Notes under the pieces: generated by a model
Seen by the model: only the letters and a program-made list of their open reading frames with translations
Database searches by the model: none
What the model was told of the DNA's origin: nothing
Translations under genes and position numbers: made by a program
Source: Lingula anatina
Taxonomy: Eukaryota > Brachiopoda > Lingulata > Lingulida > Lingulidae
Assembly: GCF_001039355.2 (NCBI RefSeq)
Contig: NW_019775414.1
Location: forward strand, 615,683 to 679,682
Length of the DNA stretch: 64,000 nt
Reading direction: 5' to 3'
In this document: positions 34,401 through 44,700 of the stretch, in pieces
How the letters are laid out: each line of letters opens with the position of its first letter
How positions within the stretch are numbered: the first letter of the stretch is position 1

Positions 34401-37239
34401 ACCAACCTCGACTAGGACAATCTTTCTGCTGTGACAGCGGTCACCTCCAAATATCTGAAGAGTTTGATATTTATTGGCTCTGAGAAGGAAATCCCTAAAT
34501 ACTGTCACCTGAGAATTATGTGTGGGTCCTTCCACAGGCACATAATCTGAAGGAAAAAAACAAATCAGCATTAAATAACCTAAAATATTTTATAAAATGT
34601 ATCATGTTAAAAGAAATCAATGAACGTAATTTCAGGACAACTGTGTGAAGGAAAAAACACATCAGCATTGACTGACATAAAGATCATTTTAAACAAGGCA
34701 GCAAAGCTGTCAAATGTACAGACAAAAAGCAGGAAATAACAAAATAGGCTACTGTCAATTCTGATGTAAAAGTACATTATGTTAAACTGCAAATTCAACA
34801 TCAAATCTTAATTATGCTCAACAGGTAATACCAATGTAAGTAAAATGTGAAACAAGCATAAGGCTTCAGGCCCATGGGAGTTCAAGTTCACACTTTGAAA
34901 ATGTAAAACTTCNCTGTGTCTGTACATAAAAATGTGTTATCTAAAAAAAAATCTTTCAATGAACATAGAAATGCAGGCCAATTGTGTGTATCTCAAGAGT
35001 ATAAATAGCAAATAAAAGTAGCGATAAAAAGTAAAAAAAAATTACTGAACATCTAATTATTTGCAATCATCTAGGTGAAACATAAAGGATTTTTAAGTGT
35101 AACTAAGCAAATATGATGAAACCTTAAGAATATAGGGACTCCTACTCATTGCAAATGTATTTCTAAACTAACCTTCTCTGTTGAAAGCAATTTCCTCAAA
35201 CTGGGTAACAAGGGGGTTTACCCATTCCTGTATTTCTATATTGTGCTCCTGTGATAAAACATTCATGGTTGCTGTTTTTCCTGCTCCTGCTGGACCTGTC
35301 AGGAGCAACACAGGGGCTCCCTGAAAAAAAAAAAAAGATTTGAATGTTATATTTTTGGTCTGGTGTAGATTGGCCAATAAAGGAATATGCAAACATACAC
35401 AAAGTCCTTACAATATCTAAATGGAGGACAAATTCTTTTTTTTTTTCAAATCATATCCAGAGTCTAAAGTATGTATCTTACGGGCTGGTGCACCTGTAAC
35501 CACACATACACGAGCAGTTATGAATGGCATTTGCTCATAACATGTTAAATTTCTAATGATTAAACCTGTTCAAACCTATAACTTGATGTAATGTATAAAA
35601 AAGTTCAATTGGTTTAAAATCAAAATTGTATTTACTCCATATAAATGAGAGGTGTCTGTTTACCTGGTGTGGTTTCCTCTTCAAATTATTCAACAACCAA
35701 TTCTCTACCTCTTCTATCTTCTTTTTGTGGACGGCAAGGTCATTCTAAAATGGAAAGGGGTATGCATTTAAACAACCAAGTCTACACTTTAGTATTTTGC
35801 TTGTGTAAAAAATTATAATTTTTGGACTATATCTATACCAGGCTGATAAATATTTTGCTCAGTCTAAACTGTTCAGCAAGGAGAGCTTATTTGCAAGCAA
35901 ACACTAATTACATGAAATAATACTAATATTTCCACACCAAAATTGCATTTTAAAAACTTTCTAATCACTCGGCCCAATTTTATCAAGTAAAAAGTAAAAA
36001 ATATTTTCTGATTGCATGACACTATCAAATATAGTCAGAATGTGAAGATACAGGTAAATTCAAGGTACACATCTATGAAGTAGAGATATCAGCCCCTAAA
36101 AACCTTACCATCCTCAAAAAATTTAAACCCACTGTTGAAAAGTTTCATCAGTAATTTCACTAGAACTGTAGAAGTTCTTTTGTCAATACTTTGAGAAATA
36201 AATTGTTACTTTCCCAGCCTATTAGCATTTACATTATTGAAAAAAAGAACTTGCACGCATTTCAACCATAACCTTACTTTTGAGAGTGGTGCATGCTTAT
36301 CAGCCCAGAGATCATTATCCGATACATTTTTCCTTCTAGTTATGGCACTTCTTTGGCTCATGAAACTATGCCCCCTTGTTTTGGTACTTGTCTCTCTAGG
36401 TCTCTTTCTTTGGAAAGAATCACTGCTCTGGGACAGCAGTGTCTGTTTTCCAGCAGTGCATGATTTCACAACTGGGGCCTCAAAGTCATCAAAACCATCA
36501 AAGGCTGAGGCTACCCAGGAGGCATTGCTCTGAAAGGTTAACTTAAATAATGGATCATTTGTTTCTTTAAATTATTCATTATTTAATGTTTTGTTTATTA
36601 AGGAAGCAACATTACATATAAATGGAGTAAAGGAAAAGAAAAAAGCAAATTGCACAACTAATCAGATAAGCAATCGGATACTGTGATAACATGTATTCAT
36701 ATTATGAGATATACAATGCATAACTGAAAAACCCTTTCATACTTACCTTTACAGTTGAAATTTGTGCAGGTATTTGACTTGTAAAAGTATCCAACTTCCT
36801 TTGTTTATTGACATTGTTTTTTACAACCGGTTTAGTTGGACTGAAAAAAATGTCATCTTCTTCATCACTCCACAAACAATCTACATCTTCTTTCTTCTAA
36901 AATAAAAATGAAACCAAGCATGAAGTCATTGGGGGGAAAAATAATAAAACACGAATACATCTTGTGGCACTTTTATTCTTCTGTACTCCCCCCACCCCCA
37001 TCTCCCAGATTGCAGGTGGTTTTCTTATTTTCTAAGGGACATACTATATCCGTTTGATAGTTGACAAGATACCACATTCAACTGTGACACAAGATGTGTC
37101 CCTATCACATCACATTAAATATTAGTAGTGTTCTATTTCGTATTTGAACAACCTCACAAGGCAATCACACACTAGAAAGTGACGGTTTGGGAAATCTTCA
37201 TTGTTATTCCTACATGTTTAAAAGCGGGTAACTTACCAT
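25405..37239 (-). CDS. RAD17: checkpoint clamp loader RAD17
   Basis: 18 coding exons, transcript order: 37237-37239 (ATG only), 36747-36896, 36278-36529, 35664-35744, 35173-35320, 34407-34546, 34106-34158, 33810-33935, 33569-33638, 33166-33277, 32679-32894, 32351-32433, 31885-32031, 28098-28250, 27845-27884, 27571-27651, 25874-25931 and 25405-25627. The sum of 2136 nt gives 711 aa. RAD17 replaces RFC1 to load the 9-1-1 clamp at damaged DNA and so activates ATR in the nucleus. Visible features are Walker A GPAGAGKT (about residue 171), degenerate Walker B LVED (about 256-259), FIISDS, GDIRGAVNALQF, IGGKDTSLFLFRALGKILHCK and WKPLHKPQW. An acidic C-terminus ends EEVVIEDFDD, matching the conserved RAD17 tail, and an SQ site at about 686 is a candidate ATR/ATM target. 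Introns host a LINE fragment, a MITE and a Harbinger element. Confidence 0.96.
26133..27263 (-). mobile_element. 5'-truncated CR1-like LINE in a RAD17 intron
   Basis: The open frame 26340-27254 (about 300 codons) is the C-terminal half of a non-LTR reverse transcriptase: LMLYADDSQIY (catalytic YADD), then KKLGVIFD, LDYGNSLLYGLP, LQNAAARL-like QSVQNAAARLLT, LHWLPVRQRI and a C-terminal APILWNQLP...FKKDLKTFLF. This matches CR1/Jockey-type elements. The coding end is followed on the minus strand by CTGTAAACAGCACTGAGACG and an (ATT)n tail (plus-strand AAT repeats at about 26133-26150), a typical CR1-like 3' end. The 5' break falls just before LYKYTSPIEDI, so the endonuclease and half the RT are missing. 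The frame is intact, which suggests fairly recent insertion, in the same orientation as RAD17. Confidence 0.85.
27338..27512. mobile_element. 175-bp MITE in a RAD17 intron
   Basis: Terminal inverted repeats CTGGGGTAGCGCTA and TAGCGCTACCCCAG bound the element, with an AT-rich non-coding centre. A direct repeat GCTGA flanks both sides (27333-27337 and 27513-27517), fitting a 5-bp target-site duplication. The superfamily is not assigned. Confidence 0.75.
28375..28422 (-). pseudogene. remnant duplicate of the start of a RAD17 exon
   Basis: On the minus strand TTTTACAG|TCTCAGACATCATAAGGA... is a diverged copy of the acceptor and first about 40 bases of the RAD17 exon at 28098-28250 (TTCTAG|TCTCGGACATCTCAAGGA). 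The flanking intron (ATATTGTTATAATAT...) is also duplicated. The copy has lost its frame and the rest of the exon. It is a vestigial partial exon duplication that still offers a splice acceptor. Confidence 0.65.
28840..29880 (+). CDS. Harbinger transposase (HARBI1-like DDE nuclease)
   Basis: A single uninterrupted 346-codon frame, the usual length of HARBI1-type nucleases. An N-terminal helical region includes FASGCFQSLAGDMINVHRST, the family's helix-turn-helix-like block. The DDE_Tnp_4 catalytic core follows: D152 in GCVDGTQIPI, D202 in WPGSTHDSRI, a conserved GDSGYP (D227), and E263 in STIEHCNGILKRRF. All expected acidic residues are present and no stop or frameshift interrupts them, so the enzyme may be active. 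It needs the element's Myb-like partner for nuclear import and DNA binding, as established for Harbingers. It lies antisense to RAD17. Confidence 0.95.
   Translation: MARLVHREFDEHFQRALRRERVIRDRVNPLEVYDDLELYERFRMDRRAILDLTAIIGGDLDFQSRRNKTLSPVIQVLIALRYFASGCFQSLAGDMINVHRSTASRVISHVASSIVRRFDEFVAMSLEDANVAEGKRKFYTLAGFPHVIGCVDGTQIPIIAPNEREWEYVNRKGRHSINVQLICDADLRIINAVVRWPGSTHDSRILRESNVYEVMEQNPKRGVILGDSGYPQLQWLMVPFLNPVTEGQREYNRVHMSTRSTIEHCNGILKRRFSCLNMIRLSPPRACNVIMSTVALHNLCLRYRDIGNELELLPHEPEDRGNLYIDGLNDINGRVARQQFVDNFFT
30329..31337 (-). CDS. Harbinger Myb/SANT-like DNA-binding protein
   Basis: Two exons (30914-31337 and 30329-30696) join in phase (ACAG|GTAGCA donor, CATCAG acceptor) to give 263 aa from the ATG at 31337. 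The N-terminus is a Myb/SANT (MADF/NAIF1-like) domain: KRNFSDGEIRKLLEMYAE, then LWQNITAEVNAVG, then ELKHKWKDLYSKAKKDL, with the three spaced helices and tryptophans of the fold. The middle is low-complexity acidic/Ser-Thr sequence. The C-terminus has an NLS-like basic stretch (KRKRSY, KRRRY) and a heptad-rich coiled coil (LLKEEIEKVKLEKRKL...). In Harbinger systems this protein binds the element ends and recruits the transposase. Its 3' end faces the transposase. Confidence 0.88.
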
Positions 37240-37474
37240 TATTTGCTAAAATAATGACGGCACTATATTAAATCACTTTTTGTTGCACCATCAGTTGCTT
37301 ATTAGCGGACGCGACATTGAAATAACATTTCGCACACCTTTCAAACGGAAGCGCCATCTTTAAATGTACACGACTTGATGACGTGGATAAACACATAAAT
37401 CGATGACGTAGTGCACATCGGAAACCCGGAATAATTACAGATGAAAACAGAATCAGTGCAATTTTTATCGGTTT
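37240..37474. promoter_or_regulatory. RAD17/ATG4D bidirectional promoter
   Basis: Only 235 bases separate the two divergent ATG codons. The stretch is richer in CpG than its surroundings (GGACGCGACATT, CACACCTTTCAAACGGAAGCGCC, ACACGACTTGATGACGTGG, TCGATGACGTAGTGC). Two TGACGT CRE/ATF-type half sites lie at about 37378-37410. No TATA box is evident. The layout fits a shared housekeeping promoter. Confidence 0.7.
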
Positions 37475-39599
37475 ATGGCATTTGCTGGCGATTCTTTGGT
37501 ACTCAGAATCCCAATGCAAAGGAGAAGTCAAAACGCAGATGTTATTTCGGTTTCTTCGTGGAATGATAGTGTTCTTAGCCTCAACAATGACGGTGCCTCT
37601 TCAAGTGCCATAAGCAATGCCAATGGCAATGAACATCCCACAGCGGCTACTAGTACTACGAGTACTACTGGCACTCGATCTTTATCTTCGGACAAGGGTA
37701 CATTAGCTGCTGCTATGGATCTGTTAAAATTCAGAAAGAAGAAAAAGCACATAGAAACTGACCATGAACCAGAGGATATACTCGCCGGAATGCACAGGGT
37801 ACATTTGAATGAATACACAGAACCTAGTCCAACGACTAGTAGTAGTAGCTTTGTTGATGTGGCGAATTCGTATTTACCCGAGCACACGGATACAGACACA
37901 AACCAAAAAAAACATTCTGATAAGAAGCATCATAGACATCATTATTTTAGCCATCATAGGCATAAAAATTACCAAACTCCTGTGAGAACTATAAGCACTA
38001 TAGATGCTGGCCCTCCTGTAGAGTATGTGCCTAATGAAGATCAAATGGATAAAGTGAAAACAAAAATTATGTCAGCATGGAATAATGTGAGATATGGTAA
38101 GTGTAACAAATTATTTTACATGAGAAGATAGTCATGTTTAAATGGTGTAGTTTTAATTGATATTACATGTAGTTACAGAATATTGATGGATATAAATTTA
38201 AATTTAATTTTTTCTGTTTTGGAACTAAATTTTGTCCTCAATTGACAAGTTTTCTTATACTTATTTATTATTGCTTAAATCTTCAGGTTGGACAGTGAAA
38301 ACCAAGACTCACTTCAACCATCAACACCCTCTTTTTCTGCTTGGGAAATGTTACCATGCCAAGAATGAAGGTACATGTATATATGCAATCTGTAATTACA
38401 TAATGTTTGGATTGATCTGTTTCCATTTCACTATCATAGAAACAAAAACATTTATCAGAAAGTAGCCCATGAATTTTACTGGGTCAATAATATTCATATC
38501 ATTCCTTCAATAAAACACAGTACTAGTAGTTTTTTTAATGTGTGGTTACATGCACATTATATGAAAATGCAGGGCATCATTTTCTATCTTTACTGTTTCA
38601 TCTTTCAGCAGCCTATTTAAAAATTCAATATTTCTCATATAACACATCATTGTGCAGACATGCTGAAACTGTCAGTCTGATCGGTCATGACCGGGAAAAT
38701 TTGTCTGGACCGGTAAAATATTGGACTTGGTCAGTCCAAAGGACCAACAAGAGTTTTAAGAGCAGCAATTTTGAATTTACAGTCATCATTTGACATACTT
38801 CACTAACAAAATTATATAAAACCCAAAGCATTTTTCCCTTCCATTTCAAATCTGTCACATTCACAAACAAAGTAAGCTACTCTAATCGTACCGATATTAT
38901 CCGTCTCAAACGAAAAGGGCGATTTACGATCTGACAAAAATCCATTCGGTCCAGCAAATTTTTCATTACTGTCGGTCCAAATGTCGGGCCATTCTGAAAA
39001 GTTTTCAGCATGTCTGCTGTGTACTTTCCTGTTAAAATATATAAAACAATTTATATATTCTTTTACTAGTTGGATTTGAAACGGAGACTGATAAACAGCA
39101 TCCCCCTGACATAGAGCTTTTTAAACAGGACTTCATCAGTAGGATATGGTTCACATATAGAAGAGGTTTCCCCACAATTTCAGGCTCCCAGTTCACAACA
39201 GACTGTGGCTGGGGCTGTATGTTACGCAGTGGACAGATGATGTTGGCTCAAGCTTTAATTATGCATTTCCTTGGGCGAGGTATGGGTAACACTTCANGAT
39301 GTAATCTTAAGGCAGATGTAAGAATGGTAGAAAATTGCTGTTACACATTTTAATTTGATAACTGGTATTGTTATGGAAAATAATTTTTTTTTTTTTTTTT
39401 TCATTTTTTTAAGTTCCTGTCACCACCAAAGCAGAAAGGACAATACCCAATGTTCATATTTTCTGAAGGGCGCAGCAACGAAGTGAATTGTGAGTCATAC
39501 CATCCAAAGAATGATAAGTTTTTAAGAGTGAGACATTTAAACGATGATGGGAAGCCACGTTCACCTTCAAAGGAATCAGAAGATTTTGTATTTCTGTAA
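37475..39599 (+). CDS. ATG4D: autophagy cysteine protease ATG4D-like (central exons missing)
   Basis: Exons 37475-38096, 38287-38370 and 39070-39279 join in frame. They give a long Ser/Thr-rich N-terminus with a His-rich patch ([15 protein letters not shown]), then [40 protein letters not shown] and [18 protein letters not shown], which carries the catalytic Cys. A final exon (39414-39599) encodes the ATG4D-type C-terminus ([10 protein letters not shown] ... [10 protein letters not shown], with an FVFL LIR-like motif). ATG4 proteases process and delipidate Atg8/LC3. The roughly 200 residues with the catalytic Asp and His (DPH region) are absent. Only 134 bases separate the last two exons, joining them would shift the frame, and an N sits between them (39297). 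This is most likely an assembly collapse. A true loss would make it a pseudogene. Confidence 0.88.
38655..39016. mobile_element. MITE in an ATG4D intron
   Basis: It begins CAGACATGCTGAAA and ends with its inverse (TTTTCAGCATGTCTG). The interior has further short inverted words around GGTCC/GGACC (GACCGGTAAAATATTGGACT..., CATTACTGTCGGTCC). It is about 362 bp and non-coding. The target duplication is not clear (TGT on both sides at most). Confidence 0.6.
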
Positions 39600-41713
39600 A
39601 TCTTCATTTTTTTCTTTCACATTGGAAAGTTTGTCAGAAAAGTTTTTTTTCTTTTTGGAGAAAACGAAACGTACCATTGCTGTCATTTTCACTGCTGTCT
39701 ATACAGTTTTGAAGGAAACTGTCAGAAAAAAGGCTTTGTTTTTAAATGAGCCTGTGGTCAGCAGAACAGCAGCACTGGGTACAATTTTTCACCATATTAC
39801 TTTTCCCGTTTCTGCAGAGGACAGTTGACCTTTAAATATATTTCAGTTGCAAAATAAGGTGCGTTGCAGGAAATGATAATTCTAGTACTTAGAAGTTATC
39901 AGCTTATAAGGTGAGCAGTATGTAGTACTCATCAGCAGTACAGCAAATGAAATTATTTGAATTTTTATCATTTCCGTCTGTGCAACAAGGTCATAATGGT
40001 TGCAATTTCTACACAGATGCAGAAAAGATGGTAGAAATTGGGCTGTGCAAGATGCACATAAAAACATGGCATAAAGGTAATAAAAAATACCTGACGTAGA
40101 TTAATGCAAATTGAAGAATCCATCACTGCATGTAGTTAAATATAGTTCAAGTTATAGTTTCAAGTGATCTTTTAAGATCTCAAGTTTTTGTCTAGCCAGG
40201 CAGGCATGAAAACAATGAAGTGTTTGAAATTTGTGCAATTTGTGATAAAAGAAATATGGTGCATGTTAGACATGTTATTCACCAAATCATTTGGGGAGAA
40301 ATGTCAGTGTATTTTTATTTTCAGTTTGAAGATATTTAAACAGTGCTGCAGTGCACCAGTCAGTGCTAGTTTTGTCATCCCATGGCATGTTCTTTTTAAA
40401 TGTAGTGAATGTATATATATATAAAATTCAAATTATGATAATACAAATACAATGAAAGCGACACTGTAATATGAATTTTCCAAACGATGGGCGTCTATAA
40501 GTGAACCATTTACTGGCTGGATTATACATATTCAGGGCTGGATTATACATATTCAGTGACACTGTTGAGAAGCATTATCTTTTATTTTAAAAGCAAGCAC
40601 TGTGCGTGATCTGTGATGTACTTACTTTTCATAGAGGTTTAAAATGAAGTAATTGTGAGACTTGAGGCCCTACCTTTTACTAAAAACAGCTTCATCTAAT
40701 CCTCTTGGTATTACATGCTGTTAATACTGTAACAACGAAATTGTTCATTCTTGATTATGTAGATAGTGAAATGTTGTAGACAGTATACAGGATTATCAAA
40801 TGTCTCTTAATAACTTCCCCTGTAAAAAGTTGAACATACATGTAGTTACCAAAGATTTCAGTATCGTATGGAACTTTTAACCATTGGATGAAATATAATA
40901 GAGCTGCAGGTGTAAGAATGCAGAAACCCACAACCTTTTGAAATGAAAATTCTTCCCATCTCCTCATCAAAATTGTTCATATTATGTGCACTGGGAAAAA
41001 ACGATAATAATATTAATATTTTTTGTTGATTCGTTTTAACCAACAGTGCACATTCATGACTTGTGGAACTTTTTCCCCTGCGGCAATGTAAAATGTACGA
41101 AGCAAATCTCATGTTTCAGTTCAAACTGGTCAGTTATAGGCATAAAATATCTCGGATATATTATGTGTAACAAGATTCTGTAAAACTGTAATAAATCAAT
41201 TTATAACAAAAATAAAATTTAGTGATGCAACAATTATGAAAAAGTTATACCACACACCAAAACTTCAGTTTATAACTGTAATAATTTATTTTACGACGCA
41301 AGACCTACACAATGAATATAATTATCAAGTCCATGTAAATGAAATTAATGCATAATTTTGAGCCAGTCTCTTCAAGCAGTTCACTTAAATTGTAATTACG
41401 CAATTGAAAAGTGATCTTGCCTCAAATTTGTTTAGATTTCCTCTAACATTTCAAAGTGACAGGCAACATGAACTTTTGCCCCACAAGCCTACTTTCAGTT
41501 CTTGATAAATCATAAGACAATCATCTTAACAACTGTATTTACCTGTATTTAAAATGAAAATGGTACTGTATGTAAATTTCAAAGTACAACTTCTACTGGA
41601 ATACAAAGATTGTGACATTAAGCACCAAACTGCCATTGGTCATAATCAGATGGAACCAGGGCGGTCAAATTCCACTGTGATATACGCATATATATATATA
41701 TATATAATTTTCT
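39600..41713. other. ATG4D 3' UTR and intergenic interval
   Basis: No gene is recognised between the ATG4D and PUM3 stop codons (convergent genes). It includes a tandem duplication of GGCTGGATTATACATATTCA (about 40512-40554) and a (TA)n run at about 41688-41706. Confidence 0.5.
40512..40554. repeat. short tandem duplication
   Basis: GGCTGGATTATACATATTCA occurs twice in immediate succession, with one extra base between copies. Confidence 0.85.
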
Positions 41714-44700
41714 TCATGCTTCGTTTAGTTTGCTCTGTAGAATCTGTGCCCCCTTGAACTCCATCTTACCCAGTGACTTCTTAACGGAGGTTAACCGTTT
41801 CTTCACTTCTGCAGACATCTTTTCATTGTTCAATTCTAAAATGCTGAAGTTCCAAAAAAATGCATTAAAATAGAGAATGGGTACATCAACAAATAACATA
41901 CATGTAGTATTATTAACTGAAGTTTCAGAATGACCCAATAATTGAAACAAATATCAATCCAGGCATGAAATTAAAAATCAAATCACATTTTACCAACAGT
42001 CAGTCTGCAAACAGGTACTTCCTGATTATAGGTTACTGACAGTAATTGCCTTTTTTTTACAAGATGCACTCCACAAGAATTAAATAAGCTGAAGGTGCAT
42101 ATATTTTTTAAAACTTATGGTCCAGGTTTGCAAAATGTCAGGTGCAGCATATTAAAAAATGCCTTTAGAAAAAAATGTGCTTACGTTATCAAAATAAAGC
42201 ATCCCCTGTTACAAGCTGCCCAGGACTTCAGTGAACTCTCAGACACGGTTCTCAGAAGTATGTCTGTAAACAGCACTGAAAACAAAAAAACATTATTTTA
42301 AATGCAGGTTCATATAAAAATTCAAAATTTGTCAGACTGTCTTAAGTTAATTGTGACAGTTGTATTACTTTTAAGGCTTCTCAAAGGTAAAACAACTTAC
42401 AAATACCTATTAAAATCTTAATCCTCTTAACTATACCCTATATAAAATAATAACCTTTTTCATTCTGTTTCATCCTCTCCGCATCATTTTTGATCAGCTT
42501 CTTTAGAGTCATGTGACCTGCTGGGTGCTCAATAATGTGAAAGTTCTCAAGACTTCCACTCACAAATGGCTCAGCGGCAATTTTGCAAATGGCCTCCATT
42601 GCTGCAGTGGGGTCACCTGGTGGTAAAAAAAAATACATTGCAAATTAAAATAAATTTTCTCACTTTAATCTGTGCATTCATTTTTATACAACAAATTATC
42701 TGAAATGAGTACATGAGGTTTCAGTTTATTAATTTTCTAATTATCTTTCTATAATTAGTTACTGTCTCTCAGACAAATGCCTCGATTTGTCATCACTAGA
42801 CACCAGAGAGACAGCAGACTATCACAAAACTTACACAAAACGTGTCAAGAAAAGTGAGTCATCAACTGTTCTTACTGGCAGTCAGTCTCGTCATCGGATC
42901 ATCACTGAGACAGTTGATAATTTAACATTTTCAAATAATAATAATTATTAAAATAATCAAACTGCGTTAAATAATTCTTCAGGCAGGAAGAAAAATAGCA
43001 GCCAATAAAAAAATGCTGTAAGACAGTTTCATTGCATGTTTCATTGAATTCACAACATGAGCATTACTCCTTTAAATAGCAAAACTTTAAATTTTTCAAG
43101 AGATTTCAACTTTTCCCTGAATAACCAGAGTATACCATATCCAAAACCAACAACAAATCACGTTCTTTTAACTGGTTTTGAATTTTAAGTTTCCAATTTT
43201 AAGCCACAACCCTAAGTAATGGGCACAGAGACTGGTGAATTTAATCGTAATGACAATGCTTACAAACAAATTGCTTGAAATTTATATTTGCTGTGGGAGG
43301 CCTGGCATGCACTGTATGCTATCAAAATCTCTCTAGTTTAATAAAAACAAGGAAAAGTTTAAACCACCTACCTTCAGCATGGGTCAGGATATCCAATATA
43401 AGCAGCAGCCTAGAGTTGCTCATCACCAGTTCCTTGGTATGATCCACTATGAACTGAAGCAGAGGGCTGGACACAGCACTCAACAACTCTTTCCTTCTCA
43501 CAGCCGCGTCTTTTTTACTGTTATAATACAGACACATCATTTCAATTTATAATTTAATCCAGCAATAACTATAACGCAGGACATCTGTTTACAACCATAA
43601 AAGTAAAGTATACTAGACTAAAGTACCATCATGTGAATAAGTCAGCATATATTTATTAGCAGTATTATGAAATATTCAAAACTTCAAGCACCATGGACAC
43701 GAAATTTATTAAGAAAACCAACACATTGGTTTTGTGCAAGGTGAAGTTATGATTATTGACTTGTATTCAGCTATAACATCAAAAAGCAAAGTAAAAATCA
43801 CACATGAACACAGTAAGGCAAGCTGAATGAGTACAATCGCTGCTACCTGTTAGGGTTGGCATCTCCCAGCTCCAATACCTTGATCACATCGGGGTGGAAA
43901 TACACTTGATCCCTGGGACTGAGCAGGTACAGCAAAACCTTCAGTCCATACTGGTCAAAGCAAACTTCATACAGAGATTTCAACATTTCCTGCAAGAATA
44001 AAAAAAAAACAAAATCAATGGAGCAAAATACTATAATATAAGAATAGGATCAGTCCAGGTAACTGGGCAGGTGCAAGGAAACCATCAGTTTATTCTTGTG
44101 GGAACAATGCATAAAGGTATTTAAACATTTCCTGGATAAGAAGAATAAAACAATTTAAAAGATATACAAAAACAAAAGCATAAGAAACAGAAAACACTTC
44201 AAGCAATTCTGTCAGTATATTTGTTAGATGACATAGGTTGCAATAACATTCTTTCACAATAATATTTCTTTAAAGGATGAGGTGGGTAACTATACCAGAG
44301 CATTTCCTTGCAACTGTTTTAACTTGGCTACATATACCTAATTTTTAATTGTCTCTCAGACAAATGCCTCGATTTGTCATCACAAAATGCCACAGAGACA
44401 GCAGACTATCACATGATCCTTTCACAAAACGTGTCAAGAAAAGTGGGTCGTCAACTGTTCATACTGGCTGTCAGTCTCGTCATCGGGTCATCACTGAGAC
44501 AACAAAACATCAATACATAGCTGATTTTGGTAGAAACCAGTGAGTATTCTTACCAACTGCAAAATTGGCAAAAATCACTGTTTTGTTATTGAATGTTTGG
44601 ATAAAATTGTTAAGGCACAATTGTAGATTGTATTTTAAATCGTTGTGCTGTACAAAAAGTAATTTATTACAAGTCTAGGCTCATTCTATCAGAGTAAATT

